From contig DBCH01000147.1 of NCBI GenBank assembly GCA_002292955.1, positions 1-6,055 of the forward strand: a DNA stretch of 6,055 nucleotides. Reading direction: 5' to 3'. Shown here one piece after another: positions 1-5,656 of the stretch (positions are counted from its first letter, which is position 1; each line of letters begins with the position of its first letter). This DNA is from Microbacteriaceae bacterium UBA963 (GTDB taxonomy: Bacteria > Actinomycetota > Actinomycetes > Actinomycetales > Microbacteriaceae). Both the position numbers and the translations under genes were made by a program. The notes below the pieces were generated by a model. That model saw only the letters and a list, made by a program, of their open reading frames with translations, did not search any database and was not told the DNA's origin.

Positions 1-783
1 GAGGCCGTTTCCTTCGAGGCGCGCTCGCATGGCGAAGGCGCCCTCGATAATGCGCTCACCGCGCGTTTGGCCACCGATGGTCGGCAGAACGCGCGCGATG
101 TCGGAGAACCCGAGGTGAGTGGCCACCACGGCCCGTCGCATCTGGTCGATCTCGTAGTCATCCTTGATGAGTCGCATCTCGGAGAGCACGCGCGCCAGCT
201 CGGCGTCTTTTGCGTCGTCGCTTGATCGTTCGAGTGCGTCAACGAGCGCGGTCACGTGGTCGTCGGCCTCGCGAATGACCGCCGTCGGGACTCCCGCCGT
301 GAGCGCGGGTTCGAGCGTGTCGATGTGGGCCGTTGCCAGTCCGAGTTCTCCCGCAACCGTGCTGGCCGACGGCCGCGGTCCTACCCAGAACTCACCGATG
401 GCAGGGTTGGCGTAGAACTCTTCTTGATCACGTCCGGCGGGTCCGCGAAAGTACAGGGTTGGTTCGTGGCTGCCGCCGACGGGTTCGAGAACCAGCACGG
501 CGCCCGGCTCACTGTCGCTACCCCAGCCGGTGAGGTAGGCAAAGTCGGAGTGCGCGCGAAACAGGTAGTCGGTGTCGTTACTGCGCTGTTTTGCCTGACC
601 CGCGGGCACGACGAGTCGAAGTCCGGCGAACTCCGGGGCAAGGAGGGCGCGGCGGGCGGCCGCAGCCCGGGCGGCGTCCCTCAGAGTCGCGGGGGCGTCG
701 ACGCGCTCGGCCCAGCCGGTACTGATGTGCTGACGGAACGCGTCTGACTCGGGCGTCGTCGACCGGTTCTCGTTGTCTGCCAT
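1..783 (-). CDS. pepP: Xaa-Pro aminopeptidase (M24B, aminopeptidase P), N-terminal part
   Basis: The 261 codons present are the N-terminal part of a cytoplasmic metallo-aminopeptidase that removes N-terminal residues preceding proline. My translation of the minus strand starts MADNENRSTT and stays open to base 1. Residues about 14-25 (AFRQHISTGW) and 69-86, containing HSDFAYLTGW, match the creatinase-type N-terminal domain; E. coli PepP has a similar NSDFWYFTG segment. Residues 201-220, containing EMRLIKDDYEID, are the usual linker into the pita-bread catalytic fold, and residues 242-261 (GERIIEGAF..) begin that fold. The metal ligands (D, D, H, E, E) lie outside the window, so catalytic competence cannot be judged. 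The gene lies 68 bases behind the EEP gene on the same strand, so co-transcription is possible. Family assignment is firm; the exact PepP subtype is by resemblance. Confidence 0.9.
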   Translation of the reverse strand, partial: MADNENRSTTPESDAFRQHISTGWAERVDAPATLRDAARAAAARRALLAPEFAGLRLVVPAGQAKQRSNDTDYLFRAHSDFAYLTGWGSDSEPGAVLVLEPVGGSHEPTLYFRGPAGRDQEEFYANPAIGEFWVGPRPSASTVAGELGLATAHIDTLEPALTAGVPTAVIREADDHVTALVDALERSSDDAKDAELARVLSEMRLIKDDYEIDQMRRAVVATHLGFSDIARVLPTIGGQTRGERIIEGAFAMRARLEGNGL

Positions 784-784
784 G

Positions 785-790
785 CTCCTC
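785..790 (-). promoter_or_regulatory. Shine-Dalgarno-like GAGGAG before pepP, unusually close
   Basis: Read on the minus strand, GAGGAG ends one base before the ATG at 783-781. That is closer than the usual 5-9 bases. A second purine stretch, GAAAGA, lies about 10 bases from the ATG and may be the functional element. The ATG is kept as the start because residues 14-25 already look like family sequence, leaving little room for a later start. Confidence 0.4.
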
Positions 791-851
791 AGTCTTTCAG
801 GTCGTCGCGGCTTTGTTCCACGCCGGAAACCGCATTCTTTGTCGAGCGCGG

Positions 852-1862
852 TTATCCCACGCGGGTGAGCTGAGCCAGGACCGGCCGGTGATCACTGCCC
901 GCACCGTCAACGTTCGTCAGCACGGTCGATCCCGTGAAGCGCCATTCGGGCGTGGCCATAACGTGGTCGATGGGTGCTCCGGCGAGGGTGGGCAGCCACG
1001 CGGGCCACGTGCCGAGGGCGGCGCCGCCGGTGGCGAGTGCAGCATCCACGCAGTTTCCGAGGTTTTTGGCGCCCAGACCCTGCATGTTGTCGACCGTAGC
1101 GTTGAGGTCGCCGGCGAGAATGACGTTGGGTTCTTGACACAGCGCAGCGAGAATCTCGAGGTCAGCTCGCCACTTCGGCATGGTCACGGGAGAGGGAGCA
1201 ACCACGTGCGCCGCCACGATGGTGGGGCCACCGTCGGACGAGACGGCCACAATGGTAGGTGACACCGATGTTTGCCCCACGCCCTCCTGCACGCGATACG
1301 TGCCGAGACTTCGGGCAATCAGGACAGACGTTGAGTGAGCCTTATAAATCTGGTTATAGGCAACGGTCAGGGCCTGCATGTCGATTCCGGCTTGGCGCAG
1401 AATACGCGTGACATCCTGAGCGGTGGCCGCTGTTGTCTCGGGCAGAGAAATGATCTGTGCTCCTGATTCCAGGGCCACTTGGGCAATCGCCGCCGGGGCG
1501 GGCGCGTCACCCATCGTGTTCCACGTGAGGACGCGCACGGTGGTGGTGTCGGTGGCGGCGGGAGCTGGCGGCATTGGCGTGCCCAGGCCACGGAACGAGA
1601 GCAACACACCTGTGGCAACGGCAAACACGAGAAGCCACGATCCGGCGGCCATCAACACTCGTCGCAGCGGGCGGCTGTGCCGACCCAGAATGACCAACAC
1701 AATGAGCGCGAGAACGGCCACACCCAGTGCGAGCCCTCTCGGCGCCACCAGGAACACCCACGGGCTCAGTCGTTGCCAGCCCAGCAGCTGTGGCCAAAAT
1801 GCGATGACAACCAGGACCATGCTCGCGAGCGAGACAACGAAGGCGAGCAGGCGTGAAAACAT
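852..1862 (-). CDS. Membrane-anchored endonuclease/exonuclease/phosphatase (EEP) family protein
   Basis: This 336-residue protein has two parts. Residues about 5-23, 34-60 and 69-90 are three hydrophobic segments with basic residues between them (RHSRPLRR, 61-68). Residues 108-336 form a DNase I-like EEP domain. The catalytic signature is complete: N115 in LTWNT, E142 in LPET, H219 in AAHVV, D252 and N254 in GDLNAT, D299 in IDHVM, and D324/H325 in GSDHRPV. Family members are Mg-dependent phosphodiesterases or phosphatases acting on nucleic acids, phosphoinositides or sphingolipids; the substrate here cannot be told from sequence. The third helix should place the domain outside the membrane, probably extracytoplasmic. 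Start choice is uncertain: ATG 1862 is used, but in-frame GTG 1868 and ATG 1874 are possible. An open extension to 2132 is rejected because it crosses the PHP gene. It is divergent from PHP and upstream of pepP. Confidence 0.85.
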   Translation of the reverse strand: MFSRLLAFVVSLASMVLVVIAFWPQLLGWQRLSPWVFLVAPRGLALGVAVLALIVLVILGRHSRPLRRVLMAAGSWLLVFAVATGVLLSFRGLGTPMPPAPAATDTTTVRVLTWNTMGDAPAPAAIAQVALESGAQIISLPETTAATAQDVTRILRQAGIDMQALTVAYNQIYKAHSTSVLIARSLGTYRVQEGVGQTSVSPTIVAVSSDGGPTIVAAHVVAPSPVTMPKWRADLEILAALCQEPNVILAGDLNATVDNMQGLGAKNLGNCVDAALATGGAALGTWPAWLPTLAGAPIDHVMATPEWRFTGSTVLTNVDGAGSDHRPVLAQLTRVG

Positions 1863-1868
1863 CGTCAC

Positions 1869-1874
1869 TAGCAT
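1869..1874 (+). promoter_or_regulatory. Putative -10 element (TAGCAT) for leaderless PHP gene
   Basis: TAGCAT fits the actinobacterial -10 pattern TAnnnT and ends six bases before the ATG at 1881, so transcription would start at or beside the start codon. No Shine-Dalgarno sequence fits in the short gap, and a TAG in the PHP frame at 1869 rules out an upstream start. No good -35 hexamer is visible; any such element would lie inside the EEP coding sequence. Inference from pattern only. Confidence 0.5.
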
Positions 1875-1877
1875 GGC

Positions 1878-1883
1878 ATTATG
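1878..1883 (-). promoter_or_regulatory. Putative -10 element (CATAAT) for the EEP gene
   Basis: On the minus strand CATAAT is one base from the TATAAT consensus. It lies 3 bases before ATG 1874, 9 before GTG 1868 and 15 before ATG 1862. A start site 6-7 bases after it would give a leaderless or nearly leaderless mRNA, best compatible with GTG 1868 or ATG 1862. It overlaps the PHP start codon and lies only a few bases from the opposing TAGCAT. A weak TTGCGC lies upstream with a short spacer. Confidence 0.35.
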
Positions 1884-2780
1884 GAGTCCTTTTTTCGTGC
1901 GCAATCCCCGATAGACCTGCACATGCACAGCAACAGGTCGGACGGCACGGATTCTCCAGCCGGCGTGGTTCGCGAAGCCCACGCGCACGGAGTGCGAACC
2001 ATGGCACTCACCGACCACGACATGGTTGACGGATGGGCCGAGGCGGAGGCGGAGTGTCTCGCGTTGGACATGACGTTCATTCCGGGCGCCGAACTGTCCA
2101 CCACCGGGGGCCCCGGCGTGGGCGGCATGCACCTGCTGGCCTATCTTTTCGACCCACTCGAACCCGAGCTGGCCAGCGCCATGCTGGAGGTCACCGGCGG
2201 AAGCGAGTCGCGAATTCGCCAGATCGTGGAGCGCTTACAAGAAGACTTTGATATCGACTTTGGCGATGTTCTTGCCGAGGCAAATGGTGCACCCCCGCAG
2301 CGTCCTCACATTGCGGGCGTTCTGGTCAAGAACGGATACGTACCGACCGTGGATCACGCCTTCTCCGAGATCTTGAGCTCGTCGAGTCGGTACTACATAC
2401 CCAAGACGAATCGGGGAAACATTCTCGACGTGATTCGGCTTGTGCGCGGTGCGGGCGGCGTGCCCCTCATCGCTCACCCCGTGGGGAGGTCCGGTGGCGT
2501 GATGCCCCTCAAGAATCTCGAGATCCTTCTCGAGGCGGGTCTGGCGGGATTCGAACTTGACCATCGCGAAAACTTTCAGAATCCCGAAGGCCTCGCGCGT
2601 CTGCGCGAGTACGCCCGCGACTACGACCTCATTGTCACGGGGTCGAGCGACTACCACGGCGACAACAAAGAGAATCGTCCCGGTGAACACACAACGGAGC
2701 CGGAGATGCTCGCGCGCATCATTGAGCAGGCCACGGGCAACGAGCCCCGGTATCCGGCTCACATGAGGGGTACGGTTTAG
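1881..2780 (+). CDS. PHP-domain phosphoesterase (TrpH/YciV/RNase AM-like)
   Basis: This 299-residue protein belongs to the PHP branch of metal-dependent phosphoesterases. Metal-binding motifs are intact: H14 and H16 with D21 in DLHMHSNRSDG, D45-H46-D47 in ALTDHD, E71 in GAELS, H84 in GMHLLAY, H143 in QRPHIA, H199 in LIAHP, D227/H228 in ELDHRE, and D257/H259 in SSDYHG. Its length and motif order resemble E. coli YciV (RNase AM, a 5'-3' exonuclease that trims rRNA 5' ends) and Cv1693, a 3',5'-nucleotide bisphosphatase. It lacks the large extra domains of DNA polymerase PHP proteins. The likely substrate is therefore a short RNA end or pAp-type nucleotide, by family inference. ATG 1881 is the only plausible start, since an in-frame TAG lies at 1869. 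It is probably leaderless. It is divergent from the EEP gene and convergent with the helicase, ten bases away. Confidence 0.88.
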   Translation: MESFFRAQSPIDLHMHSNRSDGTDSPAGVVREAHAHGVRTMALTDHDMVDGWAEAEAECLALDMTFIPGAELSTTGGPGVGGMHLLAYLFDPLEPELASAMLEVTGGSESRIRQIVERLQEDFDIDFGDVLAEANGAPPQRPHIAGVLVKNGYVPTVDHAFSEILSSSSRYYIPKTNRGNILDVIRLVRGAGGVPLIAHPVGRSGGVMPLKNLEILLEAGLAGFELDHRENFQNPEGLARLREYARDYDLIVTGSSDYHGDNKENRPGEHTTEPEMLARIIEQATGNEPRYPAHMRGTV

Positions 2781-2803
2781 GGCTCGTGATCTAGGACGAA
2801 GCC
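2781..2803. terminator. Weak hairpin between convergent PHP and helicase genes
   Basis: GGCTCGT (2781-2787) can pair with ACGAAGCC (2796-2803) with one bulged A and an eight-base loop that contains the helicase stop codon. Directly beside it, GCCAGGCCTGGC (2801-2812) is a perfect 12-bp palindrome inside the last helicase codons. Neither is followed by a T run on either strand, so any terminating role is tentative. It is listed because the two genes converge here with only ten bases between stop codons. Confidence 0.2.
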
Positions 2804-4272
2804 AGGCCTGGCCCGCGTCGCCGCGTTCGGTTGCGCGAGCGTGCCGGATTGTTTCCGTCGTGGTGTTCGTTTCCGCCGCCGTCGTGCGTGCCACCGGCCT
2901 GCTCGGGCGTTCCGTCGGGTGTCACGTGGCGCGGAGGGTTGTTCACCCGGCGCTCGCTGCCGGCGGCATGTCCCGAACGGGTCTGGCCGCCGCGTGATCC
3001 GCTGCGAGGCTCGCGCGAACCACCGTCGCGAGAACCGCCGCTGCGGCTGCTCGGTGCTGTGCCGCGATCGACACCCTTGGCTGCCGGAGTCGACCTGAGG
3101 CGGCCCTTGGCGCCAACCGGAATGTTGAGGTCGGCAAACAGGTGCTCAGACGATGAGTAGGTTTCTTGCGGTTCGGGCTTTCCGAACTCGAGGGCGCGGT
3201 TGATGAGCGCCCACTTGTGCAGGTCGTCCCAGTCAACGAACGTGACGGCAATGCCGGTCTTGCCGGCGCGACCGGTGCGGCCCACGCGGTGGAGGTACGC
3301 CTTGTCGTCTTCGGGGATGGTGTGGTTGATCACGTGCGTGACGTCATCAACATCGATACCGCGAGCCGCCACATCGGTGGCGATGAGGATCTCTTTCTTG
3401 CCGGCCTTGAACGACGCCATTGACTTCTCGCGCGCTTCCTGGCTCATGTCACCGTGCACGGCAGCTGCCGGGAAGCCGCGATCCGCGAGCTCCTCCACGA
3501 GACGAGCGGCGGCGCGCTTGGTTCGGGTGAAGATCACGGTCTTGCCGCGACCCTCGGCCTGCAGAATGCGCGCAATCACCTCGTCTTTGTCGAGAGAGTG
3601 AGCGCGATACACGATGTGCTCGATGTTTGCTTGCGTGAGACCCTCGTCGGGGTCGGTGGCGCGAATGTGAATGGGCTTCGACATGAAGCGCCGCGCCAGG
3701 GTGACAATGGGACCCGGCATGGTGGCCGAGAACAGCATGGTGTGCCGAACCTCGGGGAGTCGGGAGAAAATCTTCTCGATGTCGGCAAGAAATCCGAGGT
3801 CGAGCATCTTGTCGGCCTCGTCGAGCACGACCTCGGTGACATTACCGAGATTCAGCAGACCCTGGCCGGCGAGGTCGATGAGGCGGCCCGGTGTTCCCAC
3901 AACAATCTGGGCGCCGGCTTTCAACTGCTCGATCTGCCCCTCGTAGGCCTTGCCACCGTAAATCGACACGACCGTCGTGGGGCGATTCGACGCCGCCAAT
4001 TCCAGGTCTTCGGTGACCTGCACGCAGAGCTCGCGCGTGGGAACAACCACGAGAACCTTCACGCCGGGTTCGGGGGCGATGCCGAGACGCTGAATGATGG
4101 GAAGGCCGAAACCGAACGTCTTTCCCGTTCCCGTCTTGGCTTGTCCAATAATGTCTTGACCGCTCAGGGCAAGCGGAATGGTCTGCTCCTGAATCGGAAA
4201 AGGTTCGTGGATACCCTTGTCGGTCAGCGCCTGTGCAATGTCGGGCTCAATACCCAAGTCAATAAAAGTCAT
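2791..4272 (-). CDS. DEAD-box ATP-dependent RNA helicase with Gly/Arg/Ser-rich tail (RhlE-like)
   Basis: This 493-residue protein is a DEAD-box helicase that uses ATP to unwind or remodel RNA, usually in ribosome assembly, mRNA decay or cold adaptation. All core motifs are present in order: Q motif with Q28 (PFPIQEQT), motif I AKTGTGKT (45-52), Ia PTREL (78-82), Ib TPGR (127-130), II DEAD (151-154), III SAT (182-184), IV VIFTRTKR (246-253), V TDVAARGID (299-307) and VI HRVGRTGR (328-335). The core ends near residue 387. The remaining hundred residues are low-complexity Gly, Arg, Ser and Pro with GGSR and RSGSRGG repeats, ending in a basic NRTRRRG patch, a typical disordered RNA-binding tail. 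The similar gene in M. tuberculosis (Rv3211) is called rhlE and also neighbours a ferritin-like gene, as I recall. The start is ATG 4272; no Shine-Dalgarno is seen. It is divergent from the ferritin-like gene. Confidence 0.95.
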   Translation of the reverse strand: MTFIDLGIEPDIAQALTDKGIHEPFPIQEQTIPLALSGQDIIGQAKTGTGKTFGFGLPIIQRLGIAPEPGVKVLVVVPTRELCVQVTEDLELAASNRPTTVVSIYGGKAYEGQIEQLKAGAQIVVGTPGRLIDLAGQGLLNLGNVTEVVLDEADKMLDLGFLADIEKIFSRLPEVRHTMLFSATMPGPIVTLARRFMSKPIHIRATDPDEGLTQANIEHIVYRAHSLDKDEVIARILQAEGRGKTVIFTRTKRAAARLVEELADRGFPAAAVHGDMSQEAREKSMASFKAGKKEILIATDVAARGIDVDDVTHVINHTIPEDDKAYLHRVGRTGRAGKTGIAVTFVDWDDLHKWALINRALEFGKPEPQETYSSSEHLFADLNIPVGAKGRLRSTPAAKGVDRGTAPSSRSGGSRDGGSREPRSGSRGGQTRSGHAAGSERRVNNPPRHVTPDGTPEQAGGTHDGGGNEHHDGNNPARSRNRTRRRGPGLASS

Positions 4273-4284
4273 AAGTCTGTATCG

Positions 4285-4290
4285 AGTCTA
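4285..4290 (-). promoter_or_regulatory. Putative -10 element (TAGACT) for the helicase gene
   Basis: On the minus strand TAGACT fits TAnnnT and lies 12 bases before the helicase ATG, which would give a leader of about five or six bases, too short for a Shine-Dalgarno. No convincing -35 hexamer is visible upstream. The divergent gap 4273-4332 contains this element and the opposing TAGGCT. Confidence 0.35.
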
Positions 4291-4320
4291 GCGCGCGTCG
4301 CAGATGCCCCGGTTGAGGCA

Positions 4321-4326
4321 TAGGCT
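4321..4326 (+). promoter_or_regulatory. Putative -10 element (TAGGCT) for leaderless ferritin-like gene
   Basis: TAGGCT fits TAnnnT and ends six bases before the GTG at 4333, the same geometry as before the PHP gene. The intervening GAAGGG looks like a Shine-Dalgarno but sits too close to the GTG to work well as one. A TCGCAG 17 bases upstream is only a weak -35 match. Confidence 0.45.
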
Positions 4327-4332
4327 GAAGGG

Positions 4333-5052
4333 GTGTTCGAATGGTTCCGACGTCGCTCGCGTAAGGGCAAGACCGCAGCGGTCATTGGCCAACGCGAGAC
4401 GATTGTTGAGGCCAATCGCTACGACCTCGCTGATTTAGCTCCGGACACCGTCTCTTACCTGGGCCAGGTAGCGTACTTCGAACTCGCCGTGTTTGAAACG
4501 CTGAGTAGGGCGGTGAGTGAGTCGCCAACTCTCGGATCCAAAGAGCGCTTGAGCGCTGTCGCGGGGGACGCCCTGGCAAAGCACCACGGAATTGTGGCCG
4601 AGTTGCGCACGCTAAAGGTCGACCCGGCTGCGGCCATGGAACCGTTTGCCGATTCAATCGACCGTTTCAAGGAGCTCACGCGCGGCAATGATTGGCTCGA
4701 GACGCTCGTGTCGGTGTACATCACCGGAGGATTCCTCGACGACTTCTTTCAGCGCATTGTGGGCGCGCTGCCGAGGGCGTTGGCCACTCGCGTTCAAGTA
4801 CTGATTGAGCCCGATCGTGAGGCTGCCATCATCGTGGAGCAGTTGCAGGCCGCCATCGATGTCGATCCCGCTGTGGCATCCCGACTTGCCCTGTTTGGTC
4901 GCCGACTTCTGGGCGATGCGATTCTGTTGGCGCGCAGTGCAATCGCGGGTTCGGGAGACAGAGATCACGATGAGGCGCGCATGGAGCCGATTTTTACCGA
5001 TCTGATCGCCGCCCACTCACGCCGCATGGACGCACTCGGTTTTACCGCCTAA
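4333..5052 (+). CDS. Ferritin-like fold protein, MiaE_2 (tRNA-hydroxylase-like) family
   Basis: This 239-residue, largely helical protein resembles the actinobacterial ferritin-like family annotated as MiaE-like (PF13794). True MiaE is a di-iron enzyme hydroxylating ms2i6A37 in tRNA, but that activity has not been shown for this branch to my knowledge. A basic N-terminus (residues 6-13) precedes a helical bundle. Helix segments are about 38-60 (YLGQVAYFELAVFETL), 71-93 (GDALAKHHGIVAEL), 120-148 (YITGGFLDDFFQRI) and 159-203. Candidate metal ligands are E50, E55, H84/H85 and D136/D137, but the canonical ExxH pairs are not obvious, so iron binding is uncertain. It starts with GTG 4333, chosen because TAGGCT lies six bases before it. 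It is divergent from the DEAD helicase, an arrangement that recurs in actinobacteria and hints at a shared RNA-related role. Its TAA overlaps the stop codon of the opposing membrane-protein gene. Confidence 0.75.
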   Translation: MFEWFRRRSRKGKTAAVIGQRETIVEANRYDLADLAPDTVSYLGQVAYFELAVFETLSRAVSESPTLGSKERLSAVAGDALAKHHGIVAELRTLKVDPAAAMEPFADSIDRFKELTRGNDWLETLVSVYITGGFLDDFFQRIVGALPRALATRVQVLIEPDREAAIIVEQLQAAIDVDPAVASRLALFGRRLLGDAILLARSAIAGSGDRDHDEARMEPIFTDLIAAHSRRMDALGFTA

Positions 5053-5339
5053 CGGCCGGCGATTTTTCCGAACATCTCGTTGTCCGCCGCAATGCGTGCG
5101 CGCACGAGGCGGAGGTTAACCACGAAGGCGACGACACCGCTGACGACAAAGGTGATGAGCCAAATCCAGGGCTCAGTGGAGGCGAGGCCAGCCCACGAGC
5201 CAGCGGCCCAAACAGCGGCGCCGGTTGCGGTGGCGATGGCGGGAATCATGGCAGCGCCCACACGGTCACGACCGGCCATGCTGTAGCGCACACTGAGACC
5301 AATGGCGAGCGCGGCAAAAACCGCAAACATCATCTCCAT
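5049..5339 (-). CDS. Small three-helix membrane protein, function unknown
   Basis: I do not recognise this 96-residue protein. It has hydrophobic segments at about 3-16, 27-50 and 58-77, a short basic loop (SMAGRDRVG, 20-28) and a charged C-terminal tail containing RLVRARIAADNE. It is small enough to be a membrane anchor or partner subunit. Its ATG follows the DUF3107 stop codon after two bases, and no clear Shine-Dalgarno precedes it, so translation is probably coupled to DUF3107. In-frame ATGs at 5333 and 5330 are alternative starts. Its TAG overlaps the TAA of the convergent ferritin-like gene. The operon placement and coherent transmembrane pattern support a real gene rather than a chance frame. 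Confidence 0.65.
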   Translation of the reverse strand: MEMMFAVFAALAIGLSVRYSMAGRDRVGAAMIPAIATATGAAVWAAGSWAGLASTEPWIWLITFVVSGVVAFVVNLRLVRARIAADNEMFGKIAGR

Positions 5340-5341
5340 GG

Positions 5342-5566
5342 CTACGCCACGAATCCGACGCGTCGGCCCTCATCACTGCCCACTTCGACGAAACCAATTG
5401 TGGCGGTGGGAACGAGGTAGATTTTGCCCTTGTTGTCCGAAAGCTTGAGGAAGGCGTCTTTTCCGGTGAGGGCTGCGCTCACGGCAGCTTCGATGTCACC
5501 GAGCGACGCATCCGTCTCAAAATTGAGTTCACGGGCGGTGTTGACGATACCGATGCGGATTTCCAC
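5342..5566 (-). CDS. DUF3107 family small protein (TB9.4-like)
   Basis: This 74-residue acidic protein matches the actinobacterial DUF3107 family, which includes M. tuberculosis Rv3208A (TB9.4) as I recall; no biochemical function is established that I know of. Visible hallmarks are the start VEIRIGIVNTAREL, the middle EAAVSAALTG and the end IYLVPTATIGFVEVG with GRRVGFVA, a small alpha/beta domain. The first residue is read as Met from GTG 5566. That start is set by AAAGGAG eight bases upstream and by the family N-terminus; the longer open frame reaching 6040 would cross the divergent helicase gene. It is the first gene of a two-gene unit with the membrane protein. In mycobacteria DUF3107 lies near the DEAD helicase, ferritin-like and AdnAB genes, and the same association is seen here. 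Confidence 0.85.
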   Translation of the reverse strand: MEIRIGIVNTARELNFETDASLGDIEAAVSAALTGKDAFLKLSDNKGKIYLVPTATIGFVEVGSDEGRRVGFVA

Positions 5567-5574
5567 GGCGGACA

Positions 5575-5581
5575 CTCCTTT
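5575..5581 (-). promoter_or_regulatory. Strong Shine-Dalgarno AAAGGAG for DUF3107
   Basis: On the minus strand AAAGGAG lies eight bases before GTG 5566. It is the only well-spaced strong ribosome binding site in the window, and it fixes the DUF3107 start against the much longer open frame. Confidence 0.85.
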
Positions 5582-5603
5582 GCGAGAAAGCGGGAACACT
5601 GCA

Positions 5604-5633
5604 ACACTAACCCAACCATCGAGGCACTGTCGG
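5604..5633 (-). promoter_or_regulatory. Putative promoter for DUF3107 operon
   Basis: On the minus strand CCGACA (5633-5628, four of six matches to TTGACA) is followed after 18 bases by TAGTGT (5609-5604), a TAnnnT -10. Transcription would start near 5597, giving a leader of about 30 bases that includes the Shine-Dalgarno. The -35 hexamer coincides with the TGTCGG core of the opposing helicase promoter, so the two promoters would compete or be co-regulated. Inferred from pattern. Confidence 0.4.
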
Positions 5634-5640
5634 ACGGTGC
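5624..5640. repeat. 17-bp near-palindrome, candidate operator
   Basis: GCACTGTC (5624-5631) and GACGGTGC (5633-5640) form an inverted repeat around a central G with seven of eight positions complementary. It sits between the divergent DUF3107 and AdnAB-like helicase genes, covering the -35 area of both putative promoters. It could be a repressor or activator site, or an incidental product of the activator motif described for 5627-5649. Confidence 0.4.
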
Positions 5641-5649
5641 CGATAGCGT
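5627..5649 (+). promoter_or_regulatory. Putative DNA-damage (PafBC/RecA_NDp-type) promoter of the AdnAB-like helicase
   Basis: The mycobacterial RecA-independent damage promoter is TTGTCRGTG-N8-TAnnnT. Here CTGTCGGAC (5627-5635) carries the core TGTCRG exactly, is followed by exactly eight bases, then TAGCGT (5644-5649). Three outer positions of the nine-base box differ. TAGCGT ends seven bases before ATG 5657, so the mRNA would be leaderless. A DNA end-processing helicase is a sensible target of such control. PafBC itself is not in the window. Confidence 0.5.
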
Positions 5650-5656
5650 TGACGCC

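Noticed and set aside
256..747. Plus-strand frames opposite the aminopeptidase, such as 256-747
   Set aside because: The minus strand reads as an uninterrupted aminopeptidase P N-terminus over 1-783; the plus-strand frames have shuffled-looking composition.
1424..1444. LPET motif in the EEP protein as a sortase sorting signal
   Set aside because: It reads LPETT, not LPxTG, is in the middle of the protein, and its glutamate aligns with the catalytic EEP glutamate.
1863..2132. N-terminal extension of the EEP frame to an ATG at 2132
   Set aside because: It would overlap 252 bases of the PHP gene, including its HxH and TDHD motifs, and the extension is His/Arg-rich without family resemblance. 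The hydrophobic anchor begins naturally near 1862.
2235..2894. 219-residue minus-strand frame opposite the PHP gene
   Set aside because: It is antisense to conserved PHP motifs, overlaps the end of the helicase gene on the same strand, and has no recognisable domain.
3454..4323. 289-residue plus-strand open frame opposite the DEAD-box helicase
   Set aside because: It lies antisense to a gene with every helicase motif intact. Long opposing frames are expected in high-GC genes, and the translation shows no recognisable domain.
5046..5067. Possible intrinsic terminator: CGCC/GGCG stem followed by five T
   Set aside because: The stem is only four base pairs with an eight-base loop, too weak to annotate with confidence; it is mentioned only in the stop-overlap finding.
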